Positions 48,734 through 57,693 of a DNA stretch of 64,000 nt are shown in pieces. The translations under genes and the position numbers were made by a program. Source of the DNA: CAUJGQ01 sp042408665 (lineage in GTDB: Bacteria; Chloroflexota; Dehalococcoidia; CAUJGQ01); assembly GCA_042408665.1 (NCBI GenBank), contig JBHOQW010000163.1:1-64000 (forward strand), given 5' to 3'. The notes under the pieces were generated by a model that saw nothing but the letters and a program-made list of their open reading frames with translations, made no database searches and was not told where the DNA came from. Numbering within the stretch: the stretch's first letter is position 1; the number at the start of each line of letters is the position of its first letter.

Positions 48734-49933
48734 ATGGTGCTTCGCCTCTACAACAGCCGCACGCGTGCCGTCGAGCCGTTCACGCCGCGCGATGGCCGGG
48801 TCTCCCTGTACGTGTGCGGCATCACTCCCTACGACGTCACCCACCTCGGTCATGCCTTCACGTACACCACCTTCGATGTGCTGCGCCGCTACCTGGAGGC
48901 GCAGGGGGTCACGGTGGTGCACGTGCAGAACATCACCGATGTGGACGACGACATCATCCGGAAGGCACGCGAGCTGGGCACCACTACCGAGGAGCTGACG
49001 GCACGCAACGTGGTCGCCTTCGAGCGGGACATGCGCGTGCTTGGCGTGCTGCCGCCCACCGTCACGCCGCGTGCCTCCCAGGAGATCGCTGCCATGCAGC
49101 AGGTCATTCGTGTCCTGCTGGACAGGGGCCAGGCCTACGTGTATGAGGGCGAGGTATTCTTTGACGTGTCGGCGTTTCCCGCGTACGGCGCGCTCAGCGG
49201 TCTCTCGCGCGAAGAGATGCTGGCCGAGAACCGCCGCCAGGGCATGCGACCCGGGCCGCATGACCCCTTGGATTTCATCCTCTGGCAGGCGCGTGCGCCG
49301 GATGAGCCGTTCTGGGACTCCCCCTGGGGGCCGGGTCGGCCCGGCTGGCACATCGAGTGCACGACCATGGCCCTGCGCCACGCCGGTGTGCCCGTCGATA
49401 TCCACGGCGGCGGTCGGGACCTGATCTTTCCCCACCACGAGAACGAGATCGCGCAGTCGGAGTGCGCCACCGGGGTGAGCCCGTTCGCCCGCTGGTGGGT
49501 GCATGTCGGCATGATCCGCTACCGGGGCGAGAAGATGAGCAAGTCGCTCGGCAACCTGGTGCTGGTGCAGGATCTGGTGCGACGGCACACGCCCGACGCC
49601 GTGCGCCTTTCTCTGCTGGCCATCCACTACCGCAGCTCCGAAGAGTGGCGTGAGACCACGATGGCGGAGGCGGACGCCCAGGCCGCGCGGCTTATGGCGG
49701 CCGTCCGCGCACCGGTGGGCCGCGGCCATGCGCTGGACCCGACGCCCTACGTCCAGCGATTCTGGTCGGCCATGGAGGACGACCTCAACACCCCGGCCGC
49801 GGTGCGCGCGGTGCTGGACCTGGCCGCCGCCATCGAGGCGGCACCCGCTGCCGACGTGCAGGCCGCCCAGCTTGCGCTGCGCACCTGCGCCGGCGTGCTC
49901 GGCCTGCGGCTTGGTCTCGATGCGGAATCGTGA
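48734..49933 (+). CDS. Short cysteinyl-tRNA synthetase or MshC-type cysteine ligase
   Basis: A 399-residue class I ligase of the cysteine family. LYVCGITPYDVTHLGHAFTY (HIGH motif as HLGH), WHIECTTMAL and HHENEIAQSE (zinc ligands), and the KMSKS loop EKMSKSLGN are present. The form GITPYD.THLGHA, the phrase FGPGRPGWH-like GPGRPGWHIEC and the length (about 400 against 460 or more for CysS) recall mycothiol ligase MshC, which joins Cys to GlcN-Ins. CysS also fits. No other CysS is in the window. Confidence in the family is high, in the exact substrate low. Confidence 0.85.
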   Translation: MVLRLYNSRTRAVEPFTPRDGRVSLYVCGITPYDVTHLGHAFTYTTFDVLRRYLEAQGVTVVHVQNITDVDDDIIRKARELGTTTEELTARNVVAFERDMRVLGVLPPTVTPRASQEIAAMQQVIRVLLDRGQAYVYEGEVFFDVSAFPAYGALSGLSREEMLAENRRQGMRPGPHDPLDFILWQARAPDEPFWDSPWGPGRPGWHIECTTMALRHAGVPVDIHGGGRDLIFPHHENEIAQSECATGVSPFARWWVHVGMIRYRGEKMSKSLGNLVLVQDLVRRHTPDAVRLSLLAIHYRSSEEWRETTMAEADAQAARLMAAVRAPVGRGHALDPTPYVQRFWSAMEDDLNTPAAVRAVLDLAAAIEAAPAADVQAAQLALRTCAGVLGLRLGLDAES

Positions 49934-50156
49934 AGAACGAGGCCTCATGCCGGCGGATCAGGGAGCAGGTGTGAGCATGGGTGAGAAGATTCCCATTCGC
50001 CGCCGTGGTACGGGAGCTGCCGGCGATGCGGGCGGTTAGCGTCTTTCGCGCAAGGGAAGGCGGAGCGCATACACTTCTCCGCGTGTGGTCCGCGCCCCAG
50101 GACCACAGGAAAGGAGGGCCGGGAGGATTCGCGGCATACTCCGCCTCGGACGGGCT

Positions 50157-51263
50157 GTGCCCGTGCCGAACCACACGGCTGCCCCCACGCGCTCCGCGGG
50201 ATGCCAATTCTACGCCCGCCCCGTGCTGGCCGTGAGCCTCGCGGCCATGCTCCTGCTCTTTCTCACCCGAGCAGAGGCCCAGACCGCGACGGCGATGGTC
50301 ACCTCGCCGGACGGCGTCAACCTGCGCGCCGGCCCCGGCACCGCGTATCCGGTTCTGGCGGTGCTCCCGTTCGGTACCACGGTGACCGTCACCGGTGCGC
50401 CGACCGCCGATAACTGGGTGCCGGTGGTATACCAGGAGTTGACTGGCTACATCCTGGGTGACTACCTGGCGTTGCAGGCATCGGTCGTCGGCGGTACCGG
50501 TGGGCCCGGCCCCGGGGCCGCGCCTCGCACCCCGACGCCGACCCCGATTTCAACCGCCTCTGTCCCTGTGCAGGCCATGGCAGCACCCACGCCGGCGTCC
50601 ACACCGCTGCCCACCCCCACGCCGGCGGGCGGTGACGGCCAGACGGCGACGGTGGTGCCGCCGGACGGGCTCAACCTGCGGGCCGGCCCCGGCACCGGCT
50701 TCCCCGTGGTGGTCACCATGCCCGGTGGGGCGCGCGTGCAGGTGATCGGGCGGCCAACGGCGGATGGCTGGTATCCTGTGCGCTATGCCGACAAGGTGGG
50801 TTGGGCCGATGGCGCCTACCTGGCCTTCGGCAGGGCCGCGCCCACGCCGGCGGCGTCGGCAGGGGTAGGGGCGGGGGCGAGTCGCTTTATCTGGCCGGTG
50901 CAGGGGCGGCGGATCACCACCCGCTTTTCTGCGACGCATCCGGGCATCGACATCGACCAGTTCCCGGACGGCGGTAACCCGGTGGTTGCGGCGGCCGCCG
51001 GCACGGTCACGTTCGCGGGCGGCGACCCGTGTTGTAGCTATGGGCTGTACGTAATCGTGAAGCACGCCGACGGGTACAGCACGCTGTACGCGCATCTGGC
51101 GAGTATCGCCGTGAGCGTGGGCCAGGTGGTGGCCCAGGGCACGGTGCTGGGCCGTAGCGGCAACACGGGCTTCTCCACGGGGGCGCACCTGCACTTTGAG
51201 ATCCGCAAGGACGATGTGCCCGTGGACCCTCTCTCCCTGCTCCCCGGCCCCTGGGAGGAGTGA
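50157..51263 (+). CDS. Secreted M23 metallopeptidase with two SH3b domains
   Basis: A 368-residue exported peptidoglycan hydrolase candidate. Signal peptide (VLAVSLAAMLLLFLTRAEA), two SH3b domains (VNLRAGPGTAYPVLAVLP and LNLRAGPGTGFPVVVTMP), separated by a Thr/Pro linker, then a LytM/M23 domain with HPGIDID and HLHFEIRKDD (zinc His, Asp, His). SH3b units are wall-binding. The start is uncertain: GTG at 50157 gives a compact signal; a GTG at 50085 is also open. Ends 103 bases before the convergent HD gene. Confidence 0.88.
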   Translation: MPVPNHTAAPTRSAGCQFYARPVLAVSLAAMLLLFLTRAEAQTATAMVTSPDGVNLRAGPGTAYPVLAVLPFGTTVTVTGAPTADNWVPVVYQELTGYILGDYLALQASVVGGTGGPGPGAAPRTPTPTPISTASVPVQAMAAPTPASTPLPTPTPAGGDGQTATVVPPDGLNLRAGPGTGFPVVVTMPGGARVQVIGRPTADGWYPVRYADKVGWADGAYLAFGRAAPTPAASAGVGAGASRFIWPVQGRRITTRFSATHPGIDIDQFPDGGNPVVAAAAGTVTFAGGDPCCSYGLYVIVKHADGYSTLYAHLASIAVSVGQVVAQGTVLGRSGNTGFSTGAHLHFEIRKDDVPVDPLSLLPGPWEE

Positions 51264-51365
51264 TCCCAAGGAGACGCGCACGGAACGCGGAATCGGAACC
51301 CGGGCCCTCATCCGGCCTTGCCGGTGGCTTGGGCGGTGGGTCGTCACCCAACGCGGGCGCGGTGG

Positions 51366-52373
51366 TCACCGCGGTTCGCCCGGTGCTACGGCGCGCTCGT
51401 GCTGCATCTGGTCGACCAGCTCCCGCGCGATGCGGGCGGCGGTCTCTTTGTCGTCCGGTGCGAGCTGACCGTTCTCCACCAGCGCGGCCAGCCGCTGTTT
51501 GACGGCGCCGATCCAGCGACCGGGCCCCATCCCGAACATCGCCATCAGCTCGTGGCCGTCCAATGGGCTCTGCGGCCTCTGCTCCGCCGCGCGCAGGGCC
51601 TGTACCCGCGCCTCCAGCGCGTCCACGCGCCGGAGCGCCCGCTCCACCACCTCCCGGCGGGCGCTGGTCACGTCTGCCCGGCTGAGGGCCAAGAGCCGCT
51701 CGAACTGCTCCCCCGCCTCCCGCGCCAGCCGCCGGGCGGCGGAGTCGGTCCACTCCTGTTCGTAGCTGTTGACGCGCAGGTGCAGGGCGACGAGCAGCGT
51801 CACCGCCTCGACGGTGGCGCGGTCGAAGCCGAGGGCGCGCAGCCGACGGCGGGCCATCTCCGCGCCCACCTCCGCGTGGCCGGGAAAGCGCACCACGCCC
51901 CGTTCCACCACCTTGGTGGCAGGCTTGCCGATGTCGTGCAGGAGGGCCGCCAGACGCAGCACGGGGTCCGGCGGGGTGCGTGACATCACCAGCAGGGTGT
52001 GGCGGTAGATGTCCTTGTGACGGCCGTTGCCGGCGGGCATGCGCCGGAGCGTCTCCACCTCCGGCAGGAGGACGGCCAGCAGCCCCGTGCGGGCCATCAG
52101 TTCCATCGCCACCTGTGGATGCGGTGTGGCCACAATGCGCAGCAACTCCTCGGCCACTGCCTTGCGCGGGGCGGAGCGGATCTCGGCGGCGTGTCGGGCG
52201 ATGGTCGCGCACACCTCCGGTGCCGGCAGGCGCCCCTCCTCCCCTGCCTGGCGGACGAGGCGGAGCATCGCCAGGGGCTCATGTGTCAGCCGCTCCTCCA
52301 TCGCCGCGGGCTGGGACTGGGCCTCCCCCGTGGGCTCGCTCCGTGTCGGTTGCCCCTCGTGTCTGGCTCGCAC
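51366..52373 (-). CDS. HD protein resembling a CCA-adding enzyme without its head
   Basis: A 335-residue protein. It matches the tail half of CCA tRNA nucleotidyltransferase/poly(A) polymerase: the RNA-binding helical domain (EPLAMLRLVRQAGEEGRLPAPEVCATIARHA, VAEELLRIVATPHPQVAMELMARTGLLAVLLPEVE, HKDIYRHTLLVM) and an HD domain (LLHDIGKP). The N-terminal nucleotidyltransferase head (GGxVRD...) is missing: the frame starts at the GTG 52373 with GAGGAG before it, 17 bases behind folP. The natural gene therefore has no catalytic head. It may be a phosphohydrolase or a subunit of a split CCA enzyme. Confidence 0.8.
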   Translation of the reverse strand: MRARHEGQPTRSEPTGEAQSQPAAMEERLTHEPLAMLRLVRQAGEEGRLPAPEVCATIARHAAEIRSAPRKAVAEELLRIVATPHPQVAMELMARTGLLAVLLPEVETLRRMPAGNGRHKDIYRHTLLVMSRTPPDPVLRLAALLHDIGKPATKVVERGVVRFPGHAEVGAEMARRRLRALGFDRATVEAVTLLVALHLRVNSYEQEWTDSAARRLAREAGEQFERLLALSRADVTSARREVVERALRRVDALEARVQALRAAEQRPQSPLDGHELMAMFGMGPGRWIGAVKQRLAALVENGQLAPDDKETAARIARELVDQMQHERAVAPGEPR

Positions 52374-52390
52374 GCGTATCTGGCTCCTCG

Positions 52391-53233
52391 TCAGTCGTGG
52401 CGCGGTGGCGTCCAGCCGCGCGTGATGGCGTCGGCCATGCGCGCTACGCGCACCATCACCGGGACATCGTGCACGCGCACGATGTCCGCGCCGCGGTCGA
52501 TGGCGATGGCGATGGTAGCCGCCGTGCCTTCCACCCGCTCCTGCACGGGCAGGTCCAGCACCAAACCGATCGTCGATTTGCGCGAGGGGCCGATCAGGAT
52601 CGGCCGGCCCAGGCATTTGAGCGCGTGCAGCGAGCGCACCATGGTCAGGTTCTCGGCCGGTGTGGTGCCAAAGCCGAAGCCGGGGTCGACGATGAGCCGT
52701 TCCGGTGGAATGCCGGCCTGTTCGGCGATGGTGATGGACTCGCGCAACTGTGCCAGTACCGCGGTGATGATGTCATCGTGCGGGTAGCCACGCATATTGG
52801 CCATCGCCACCACGGCTGCCCCGTGCCGGGCGGCGAGCTCGGCCATCTCCGGCCGCGCCCGCAGGCCGTGGATATCGTTTAGGATCGCGGCGCCGGCCGC
52901 AAGGGCTGCGGCCGCCACCTCGGGCTTGGTGGTGTCCACGGAGACCGGCACCGGCAGCCGCCCTGCCAGGCGTTGCACGACGGGCAACACGCGCGCCAGC
53001 TCTGTCTCCGCGTCCACCGGCGTGGCGCCGGGCCGGGTGGACTCGCCGCCGACGTCGATGATGTCCGCCCCGGCGGCGACCATCGCCTCGGCGCGCGCCA
53101 CCGCAGCCTCCGGGTCATCGCCGACGCCGTCACCGGAGAAAGAGTCCGGCGTGACGTTGATGATGCCCATGACGTAGGTGCGCTGTCCCCAGCGGAACCA
53201 GCGCGGACCGATGCGGGTGGCGGTGCGCTCCAT
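52391..53233 (-). CDS. folP: Dihydropteroate synthase
   Basis: A 280-residue TIM-barrel enzyme that joins p-aminobenzoate to the pterin in folate synthesis. MGIINVTPDSFSGDG, DVGGESTRPGATPVD, LNDIHGL, VDPGFGFGTT and GPSRKSTIG are the family motifs. The ATG at 53233 (MERTATRIG) is preferred to the longer frame. An extended -10 lies before it. The HD gene starts 17 bases behind its stop. Confidence 0.96.
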   Translation of the reverse strand: MERTATRIGPRWFRWGQRTYVMGIINVTPDSFSGDGVGDDPEAAVARAEAMVAAGADIIDVGGESTRPGATPVDAETELARVLPVVQRLAGRLPVPVSVDTTKPEVAAAALAAGAAILNDIHGLRARPEMAELAARHGAAVVAMANMRGYPHDDIITAVLAQLRESITIAEQAGIPPERLIVDPGFGFGTTPAENLTMVRSLHALKCLGRPILIGPSRKSTIGLVLDLPVQERVEGTAATIAIAIDRGADIVRVHDVPVMVRVARMADAITRGWTPPRHD

Positions 53234-53271
53234 ACAAAACCTCAGCGCCCCGACGGAGGGGGCGCAACGCC

Positions 53272-53280
53272 ATTGTAGCA
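53272..53280 (-). promoter_or_regulatory. Extended -10 promoter of folP
   Basis: Minus-strand TGC-TACAAT; transcription start about 32 bases before the ATG. The same nine bases are found before the SufR-like gene. Confidence 0.55.
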
Positions 53281-53331
53281 CGGGGGATTCGGGCCGCCGG
53301 TCGACGCCCCGATGGCCGGCGCGGGCTGCCC

Positions 53332-54342
53332 TCAGCGCAGCAGGCGCTCGAGGATGCGTCCCACCTCGCGTGGCTCACCCTGCGGCAGGGCGATCACGGG
53401 CACGTCCACGCCTAGGGCGCGCAGCTCATCCAGCTTCTCCGCACAGGCGTCCAACGGGCCGATGACGGTGATGTCGTCCAGCATGCGGTCCGGGATGGCC
53501 GCCGCCGCGCCGGCGGGGTCGCGCCGCTCCCAGGCCGCCCGCACCGCCGCCACCTCCGCCTCGTACCCGTGCCGCTGGAGCATCTCGTAGTAGAAGCGGC
53601 CCATGCGGCCGATGTAGTAGGCCAGCGGCTCGCGCGCCCGGTTGCGCACCTGCTCCGGGTCCTGACCGTCGGTGATGAACAGCCCCACTGAGGGGGCGAT
53701 CTCGATGGCCGCCGGGTCGCGTCCCGCTCGCCGGGCACCCTCGGCCAGTTGCGCGCGCAGGTCGGCGTACTTCTGCTTAGGCCAGTGGATCGGCATCAGG
53801 CCGTCGGCGATCTCGCCCGTCTGGCGGATGCTTTTGGGCGTGATGGCGGCGATGAACACGGGGATGTGCGGGCGCACCGGTGTGAACTGGAGGCGAAAGC
53901 CGCGGTTCATGCGAAAGATCTGCCCCTCGTAGTTGAGGGGCTCTCCGCGTAGGAGCAGGTTGATGATCTCGACATACTCACGCAGGCGCCGGAGCGGCTT
54001 CTCGAACGGCACCCCGTGGAAGTGCTCTACCACGTTCGCCCCCGAGGAACCCAGGCCGATCAGCATGCGACCGCCGGACAGCTCGTCGAGAGCGCCAAAG
54101 GTCATGGCCAGCACGGCCGGGCTGCGGCTGAAGACGTTGACGATGCCCGTGCCCAGTCGCGCCCGCCGCGTCTTGAGCGCCAGCTCGGTGAGCAAAGTGA
54201 AGGCGTCGCGCCCCCACGCCTCCGCCACCCAGATGGAATCGACGCCGAGGTCGTCGGCAACCAGCAATCGGGCGAGGAAGTTCTCGCGCTCCGCCGGTCC
54301 CGCCGCGAACCCTGCCGCGATACCAAGCCGTTTTCCACCCAT
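53332..54342 (-). CDS. Luciferase-like (LLM class) oxidoreductase
   Basis: A 336-residue TIM-barrel protein of the bacterial luciferase family, probably F420-dependent or flavin-linked. Segments DDLGVDSIWVAEAWGRDAFTLL, LGTGIVNVFSRSPAVLAMT, GLGSSGANVVEHFHGVPF and VFIAAITPKS match. Substrate unknown. The gene is 98 bases upstream of folP. Cofactor preference cannot be fixed from sequence alone. Confidence 0.88.
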   Translation of the reverse strand: MGGKRLGIAAGFAAGPAERENFLARLLVADDLGVDSIWVAEAWGRDAFTLLTELALKTRRARLGTGIVNVFSRSPAVLAMTFGALDELSGGRMLIGLGSSGANVVEHFHGVPFEKPLRRLREYVEIINLLLRGEPLNYEGQIFRMNRGFRLQFTPVRPHIPVFIAAITPKSIRQTGEIADGLMPIHWPKQKYADLRAQLAEGARRAGRDPAAIEIAPSVGLFITDGQDPEQVRNRAREPLAYYIGRMGRFYYEMLQRHGYEAEVAAVRAAWERRDPAGAAAAIPDRMLDDITVIGPLDACAEKLDELRALGVDVPVIALPQGEPREVGRILERLLR

Positions 54343-54430
54343 ACCTCACACCTTCGCAGCCGTGTCCTCGCAAAAGGGAAACCAGAAACGGGAACCCGAT
54401 GGTGGAGGAAGGCCATCAATGCGAGAGGCG

Positions 54431-54492
54431 CCCTCACCCCGGCCTTTGGCCACCCCTCTCCCGCAAGCGGGAGAGGGGCCGGGGGTGAGGGC
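54431..54492. repeat. Palindromic repeat, intergenic copy
   Basis: CCCTCACCCCGGCC ... CTCTCCCGCAAGCGGGAGAG ... GGGGGTGAGGGC. The cleanest copy of the family: the central stem CTCTCCCGC/GCGGGAGAG is a perfect 9-bp hairpin with a two-base gap. Between the divergent oxidoreductase and cyclophilin genes. Confidence 0.8.
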
Positions 54493-54574
54493 CGCGCCCG
54501 TTTGCCCGTCGCTCGTGCCTGCCGGTAGGATAGGACACGGCCCGGCCGTGCCGGGCCGACCTTGCTCGAGGGTG

Positions 54575-55723
54575 ATGGCCCTGAACCGCGTGATCCGCCT
54601 GCCCGCTCCGGTCGCACTCTTGCTCCTTCTCCCCCTGGCCGCCGTGATTCTCGCCTGTGGCGGCAACGAGAACTCCAACACCGCCTTCGCCGGCATCCCG
54701 GTGGTAACGGCCACGGCCACCGCCACGCCGGATGCCCTTCCCGGCGTGGGCTATCCCTCCAACGGCAACGCGCACGTGCAGCCGGGCGAGGCGCACGGCG
54801 CCTACTTCTCCAATCCGCCCACCTCCGGCTGGCACTTTGCGGAGCTGCCGCAGCCGGGCATCTATACCACACCGCTCACACCGGAAGACGTGCCGCACTT
54901 CCTGGAGCACGGCGGCGTGTGGGTGCTGTACAACTGCCCGGACGCCTGCCCGGACCTGGTGAACCAGCTTATCCCCATCGTCAACCGGGCCACGCAGGCG
55001 CGCAAGCCGGTGGCCCTGGCACCGTACCCCGCGATGAGCGCCCGCATCGCCGTGGTGGCCTGGCAGCGCCTGCTCACGCTGGACGCCGTTGACGAGGCCA
55101 AGATCCAGGACTTCATCGACAAGCTGGTCTGCCGCTACAACCCGGAGGGCCCGGGCTACTGCCCGAACACGGCCGGCACGATCGAGCCGGCGCGGGAGGC
55201 GGCGCGCACGCCCACACCGCGCCCCTCGCCCACACCGCCGCCCGGCGTCAAGCAGTACACCGCGCCGCCGGCCATGCAGATCGACCCGAGCAAGACGTAC
55301 CTCGCCACTATCACGACCAGCCGCGGCGCGATCCGGGTGCAACTGGACCCCAAGGCCGCGCCGGTGACGGTCAACAACTTCGTCTTCCTGGCGCGTGAGG
55401 GGTTCTACGATGGGCTCACCTTCCACCGGGTGGAGCCGGGGTTCGTCATCCAGGGCGGCGACCCGCGCGGCGACGGCACCGGTGGTCCGGGCTACACCAT
55501 CCCTGATGAACAAAGCCCGCTCAAGCACGAGGAGGGCGCCATTGCCATGGCCAAGAGCGCCCTGCCCAACTCCGCCGGCAGCCAGTTCTACATCACGCTG
55601 GCTCCCCAGCCCGCGCTGGACGGCAAATATACGGTCTTCGGCAAGGTGGTCGAGGGGATGAACGTGGTCAAGCAGATCCAGCGCGGCGATCGGATCACCA
55701 AGGTGACCATCGAGGAGCGCTAG
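54575..55723 (+). CDS. DUF3105-cyclophilin fusion lipoprotein
   Basis: A 382-residue exported peptidyl-prolyl isomerase. Lipobox at ILAC (Cys28). A DUF3105 domain (about 50-185, with GAYFSNPPTSGWHFAELPQPGIY and HGGVWVLYNC) is followed by a Pro/Thr linker and a cyclophilin domain (about 225-382) with FHRVEPGFVIQGGDP, GSQFYITL and the Arg-Phe-Gln set typical of PpiB. Works on secreted proteins. A GTG just before the ATG could also start it. Confidence 0.9.
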   Translation: MALNRVIRLPAPVALLLLLPLAAVILACGGNENSNTAFAGIPVVTATATATPDALPGVGYPSNGNAHVQPGEAHGAYFSNPPTSGWHFAELPQPGIYTTPLTPEDVPHFLEHGGVWVLYNCPDACPDLVNQLIPIVNRATQARKPVALAPYPAMSARIAVVAWQRLLTLDAVDEAKIQDFIDKLVCRYNPEGPGYCPNTAGTIEPAREAARTPTPRPSPTPPPGVKQYTAPPAMQIDPSKTYLATITTSRGAIRVQLDPKAAPVTVNNFVFLAREGFYDGLTFHRVEPGFVIQGGDPRGDGTGGPGYTIPDEQSPLKHEEGAIAMAKSALPNSAGSQFYITLAPQPALDGKYTVFGKVVEGMNVVKQIQRGDRITKVTIEER

Positions 55724-55762
55724 CGCGTCCGCCGCCCGCGCTCGCCCCATCCGCCGGGGACC

Positions 55763-55786
55763 GGGGCGCCCACCCGCCGCCTTTTT
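55763..55786 (+). terminator. Possible terminator after the cyclophilin gene
   Basis: GGGGCG pairs with CGCC(G)CC across a CCCACC loop (one bulge), then five T. Short but placed right after the stop and before the next gene. Confidence 0.35.
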
Positions 55787-55804
55787 CCGACCGTTGGTGC
55801 GGGG

Positions 55805-55810
55805 TACGAT
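55805..55810 (+). promoter_or_regulatory. -10 for the glycosyltransferase gene, possibly leaderless
   Basis: TACGAT ends 6 bases before the GTG at 55817, so the transcript would start at or near the start codon. -35 not clear. Confidence 0.35.
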
Positions 55811-55816
55811 GCAGCG

Positions 55817-57382
55817 GTGAAGACGCCCTTGCCCCGGCACGGTGCCCCGACGGTGGCCGGCCTGCTCGCGGTGGCCCTGGCGCTGGAAGCCGCCTACGCC
55901 CTGCTCATCCTCTGGCCGATGCGCATCTGGTCACGGTCGGTATCGCCGCACACACATCTGGTGGGCACGTTCGGGGTAGACCGGGTCGGCGCGCTGCGCT
56001 ACGTGCTGACGGTGGCCGTGCTGTTTGCCCTGTACGGGCTGGCCCTGTGGCTGACGGCGCGGCGGAGCGGGTGTTGGGGCGGCGCCGACGGACCGAGCCA
56101 GGACCGTGGGTCGCTGTGGCCGGTGCTCGCTGGGGCCGCCCTCTTCTGCGCCACGCTGGTGCCCACCCATCCCCTCAGCTCCACCGACCTGTTCAACTAC
56201 ATGGCCGGGGCGCGCATCGCCTGGGTGCACCACGACAACCCGCTCACCGTGCCACCGCTGGCGTACCCGCAGGACCGTTTCGTCGCCCTGGTGCTCAACT
56301 GGCGCGATATCCCTTCGCCCTACGGCCCGCTGTGGACGCTGGTGAGCGGGCTGCCGCTGGCGCTGGGCGGCGGGCGCCCGCTGGCGACGGTGATCGCCTT
56401 CAAGGCCACGGCGGCCGTCTTCCTGCTGGCGGCCGGCCTGCTGGCGGCGGCGGTGGCGGCACGGCTGCGGCCCGGCAGCGGGCCGCTGGCCCTGCTGGTG
56501 CTTACGTGGAACCCGCTTGCGTTGTGGCACGCGGCCGGCAACGGCCATAACGACACGGTCATGGTCTTCTTTCTGGCGCTGGCGGCGTTCCTGCTCGTGC
56601 GCGGTCTATCCGGGCCGGCGCTCGTAGCGCTCACGGCTTCGGCGCTGGTCAAGTTCGCCACGCTGCTGCTGCTGCCGCTGGTCGCGGTGTGGTGGTGGCG
56701 GGGCGGCCGTCCCGGCTTCCGCCAAGGTGCGGGCCGGCGGCCCTCGCTCAGTCGGCTGGCGCCGTGGCTGGCCGCCTGCGTCCTGCTCGCCGTCGCGACG
56801 TATACGCCTTTCTGGCAGGGGTGGCATACCTTCCGCACCGCGCTGGACGAGGGGGGCTACTTCGCCGTGTCCGGCCCGGCGGCTCTGCGTGGGGCGCTGA
56901 CGCGCGTGTTCGGTCTCGCGCTAGCCGAGACGGTGGCCGCCTGGACGGCACGTGCGCTGTTTCTGGCTGCGTACGCGGCGCTGCTGTGGCGCCTGCCCGG
57001 CCGGGACGCGGGGGCGCTGCTGGCGGCCGCGGCGCTGGCCCTGGGCGCCTATCTGCTGTTTGCCGCGACGTATTTTGCACCCTGGTACGTGCTGTGGCCG
57101 CTGTCGCTGGCGGTGATGGTGCCGTGGCGGCGAGACGTGCTCCTACCCGCGCTGGCCCTCACCCTTACCGCGATGAGCGTGCTGCTGTGGGCTACATGGA
57201 CGCGGGCGCGCTTCTCCGCCGACCCGCTGGCGGACTGGTACCCGATGCACCTGCTCGCCTTTGTCAGTGTGGTGCCGCTCCCCGTGGCGGTGTGGTGGTG
57301 GGAGGCCAAGGGCGGCGCTCGCTGCGTCAGTAAATGTCCACGCGCCAGTGACGGAGGGCGAGATCGCCCGCGCTGGCGGTGA
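55817..57382 (+). CDS. GT-C family glycosyltransferase, MptB-like mannosyltransferase
   Basis: A 521-residue integral membrane protein with about 12 membrane segments. The first outside loop (SSTDLFNYMAGARIAWVHHDNPLTVPP) and DIPSPYGPLWTLV are typical of polyprenol-phosphate-mannose-dependent alpha-mannosyltransferases such as MptB. It would build envelope glycans. GTG start at 55817. Its last 18 codons overlap the convergent lipoprotein gene; the tail after WWWEAKGG reads as low-quality sequence. Confidence 0.8.
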   Translation: MKTPLPRHGAPTVAGLLAVALALEAAYALLILWPMRIWSRSVSPHTHLVGTFGVDRVGALRYVLTVAVLFALYGLALWLTARRSGCWGGADGPSQDRGSLWPVLAGAALFCATLVPTHPLSSTDLFNYMAGARIAWVHHDNPLTVPPLAYPQDRFVALVLNWRDIPSPYGPLWTLVSGLPLALGGGRPLATVIAFKATAAVFLLAAGLLAAAVAARLRPGSGPLALLVLTWNPLALWHAAGNGHNDTVMVFFLALAAFLLVRGLSGPALVALTASALVKFATLLLLPLVAVWWWRGGRPGFRQGAGRRPSLSRLAPWLAACVLLAVATYTPFWQGWHTFRTALDEGGYFAVSGPAALRGALTRVFGLALAETVAAWTARALFLAAYAALLWRLPGRDAGALLAAAALALGAYLLFAATYFAPWYVLWPLSLAVMVPWRRDVLLPALALTLTAMSVLLWATWTRARFSADPLADWYPMHLLAFVSVVPLPVAVWWWEAKGGARCVSKCPRASDGGRDRPRWR

Positions 57383-57632
57383 AGGAGAAGATCGTCCGGT
57401 TACGGTCGTCGCGCGCCTCGATGCGGCGTGGCCAGGTCCAGGCCGCTACCTGGTAGGGCAGGCCTTCGGTGGTGTGGGGGCGAAGGATGAGCACGCGGTC
57501 CCCGTCGATGTGGATGGCGACCTTCGTGTCGCGGTGGTTGGCGAAGGTGATCAGGGGCCGGTCCACACAGGCGGCGGTACCGGCCAGCGCGCCGATGACG
57601 ACCAGCAACGTGAGCACGCCTTGCACGACCAT
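57327..57632 (-). CDS. Small lipoprotein-like protein
   Basis: A 101-residue protein with a signal (VLTLLVVIGALAGTAAC, lipobox Cys22) and a short beta-rich domain (HRDTKVAIHIDGDRVLILRPHTTEGLPYQ, RTIFSFTASAGDL). No family known. ATG at 57632; the stop overlaps the 3' end of the GT gene by 56 bases, and the start almost touches an in-frame ATG of the next gene. Confidence 0.55.
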   Translation of the reverse strand: MVVQGVLTLLVVIGALAGTAACVDRPLITFANHRDTKVAIHIDGDRVLILRPHTTEGLPYQVAAWTWPRRIEARDDRNRTIFSFTASAGDLALRHWRVDIY

Positions 57633-57693
57633 GAGTGTACCGTACCCACGGCCTGCTGAAACGTCGGATGGGCGCGGCGCACCGCGCCGGGTC

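Noticed and set aside
52374..52616. N-terminal extension of the HD protein
   Set aside because: Lies antiparallel in sense inside the folP frame, is Arg/Gly/His-rich and does not form a nucleotidyltransferase head.
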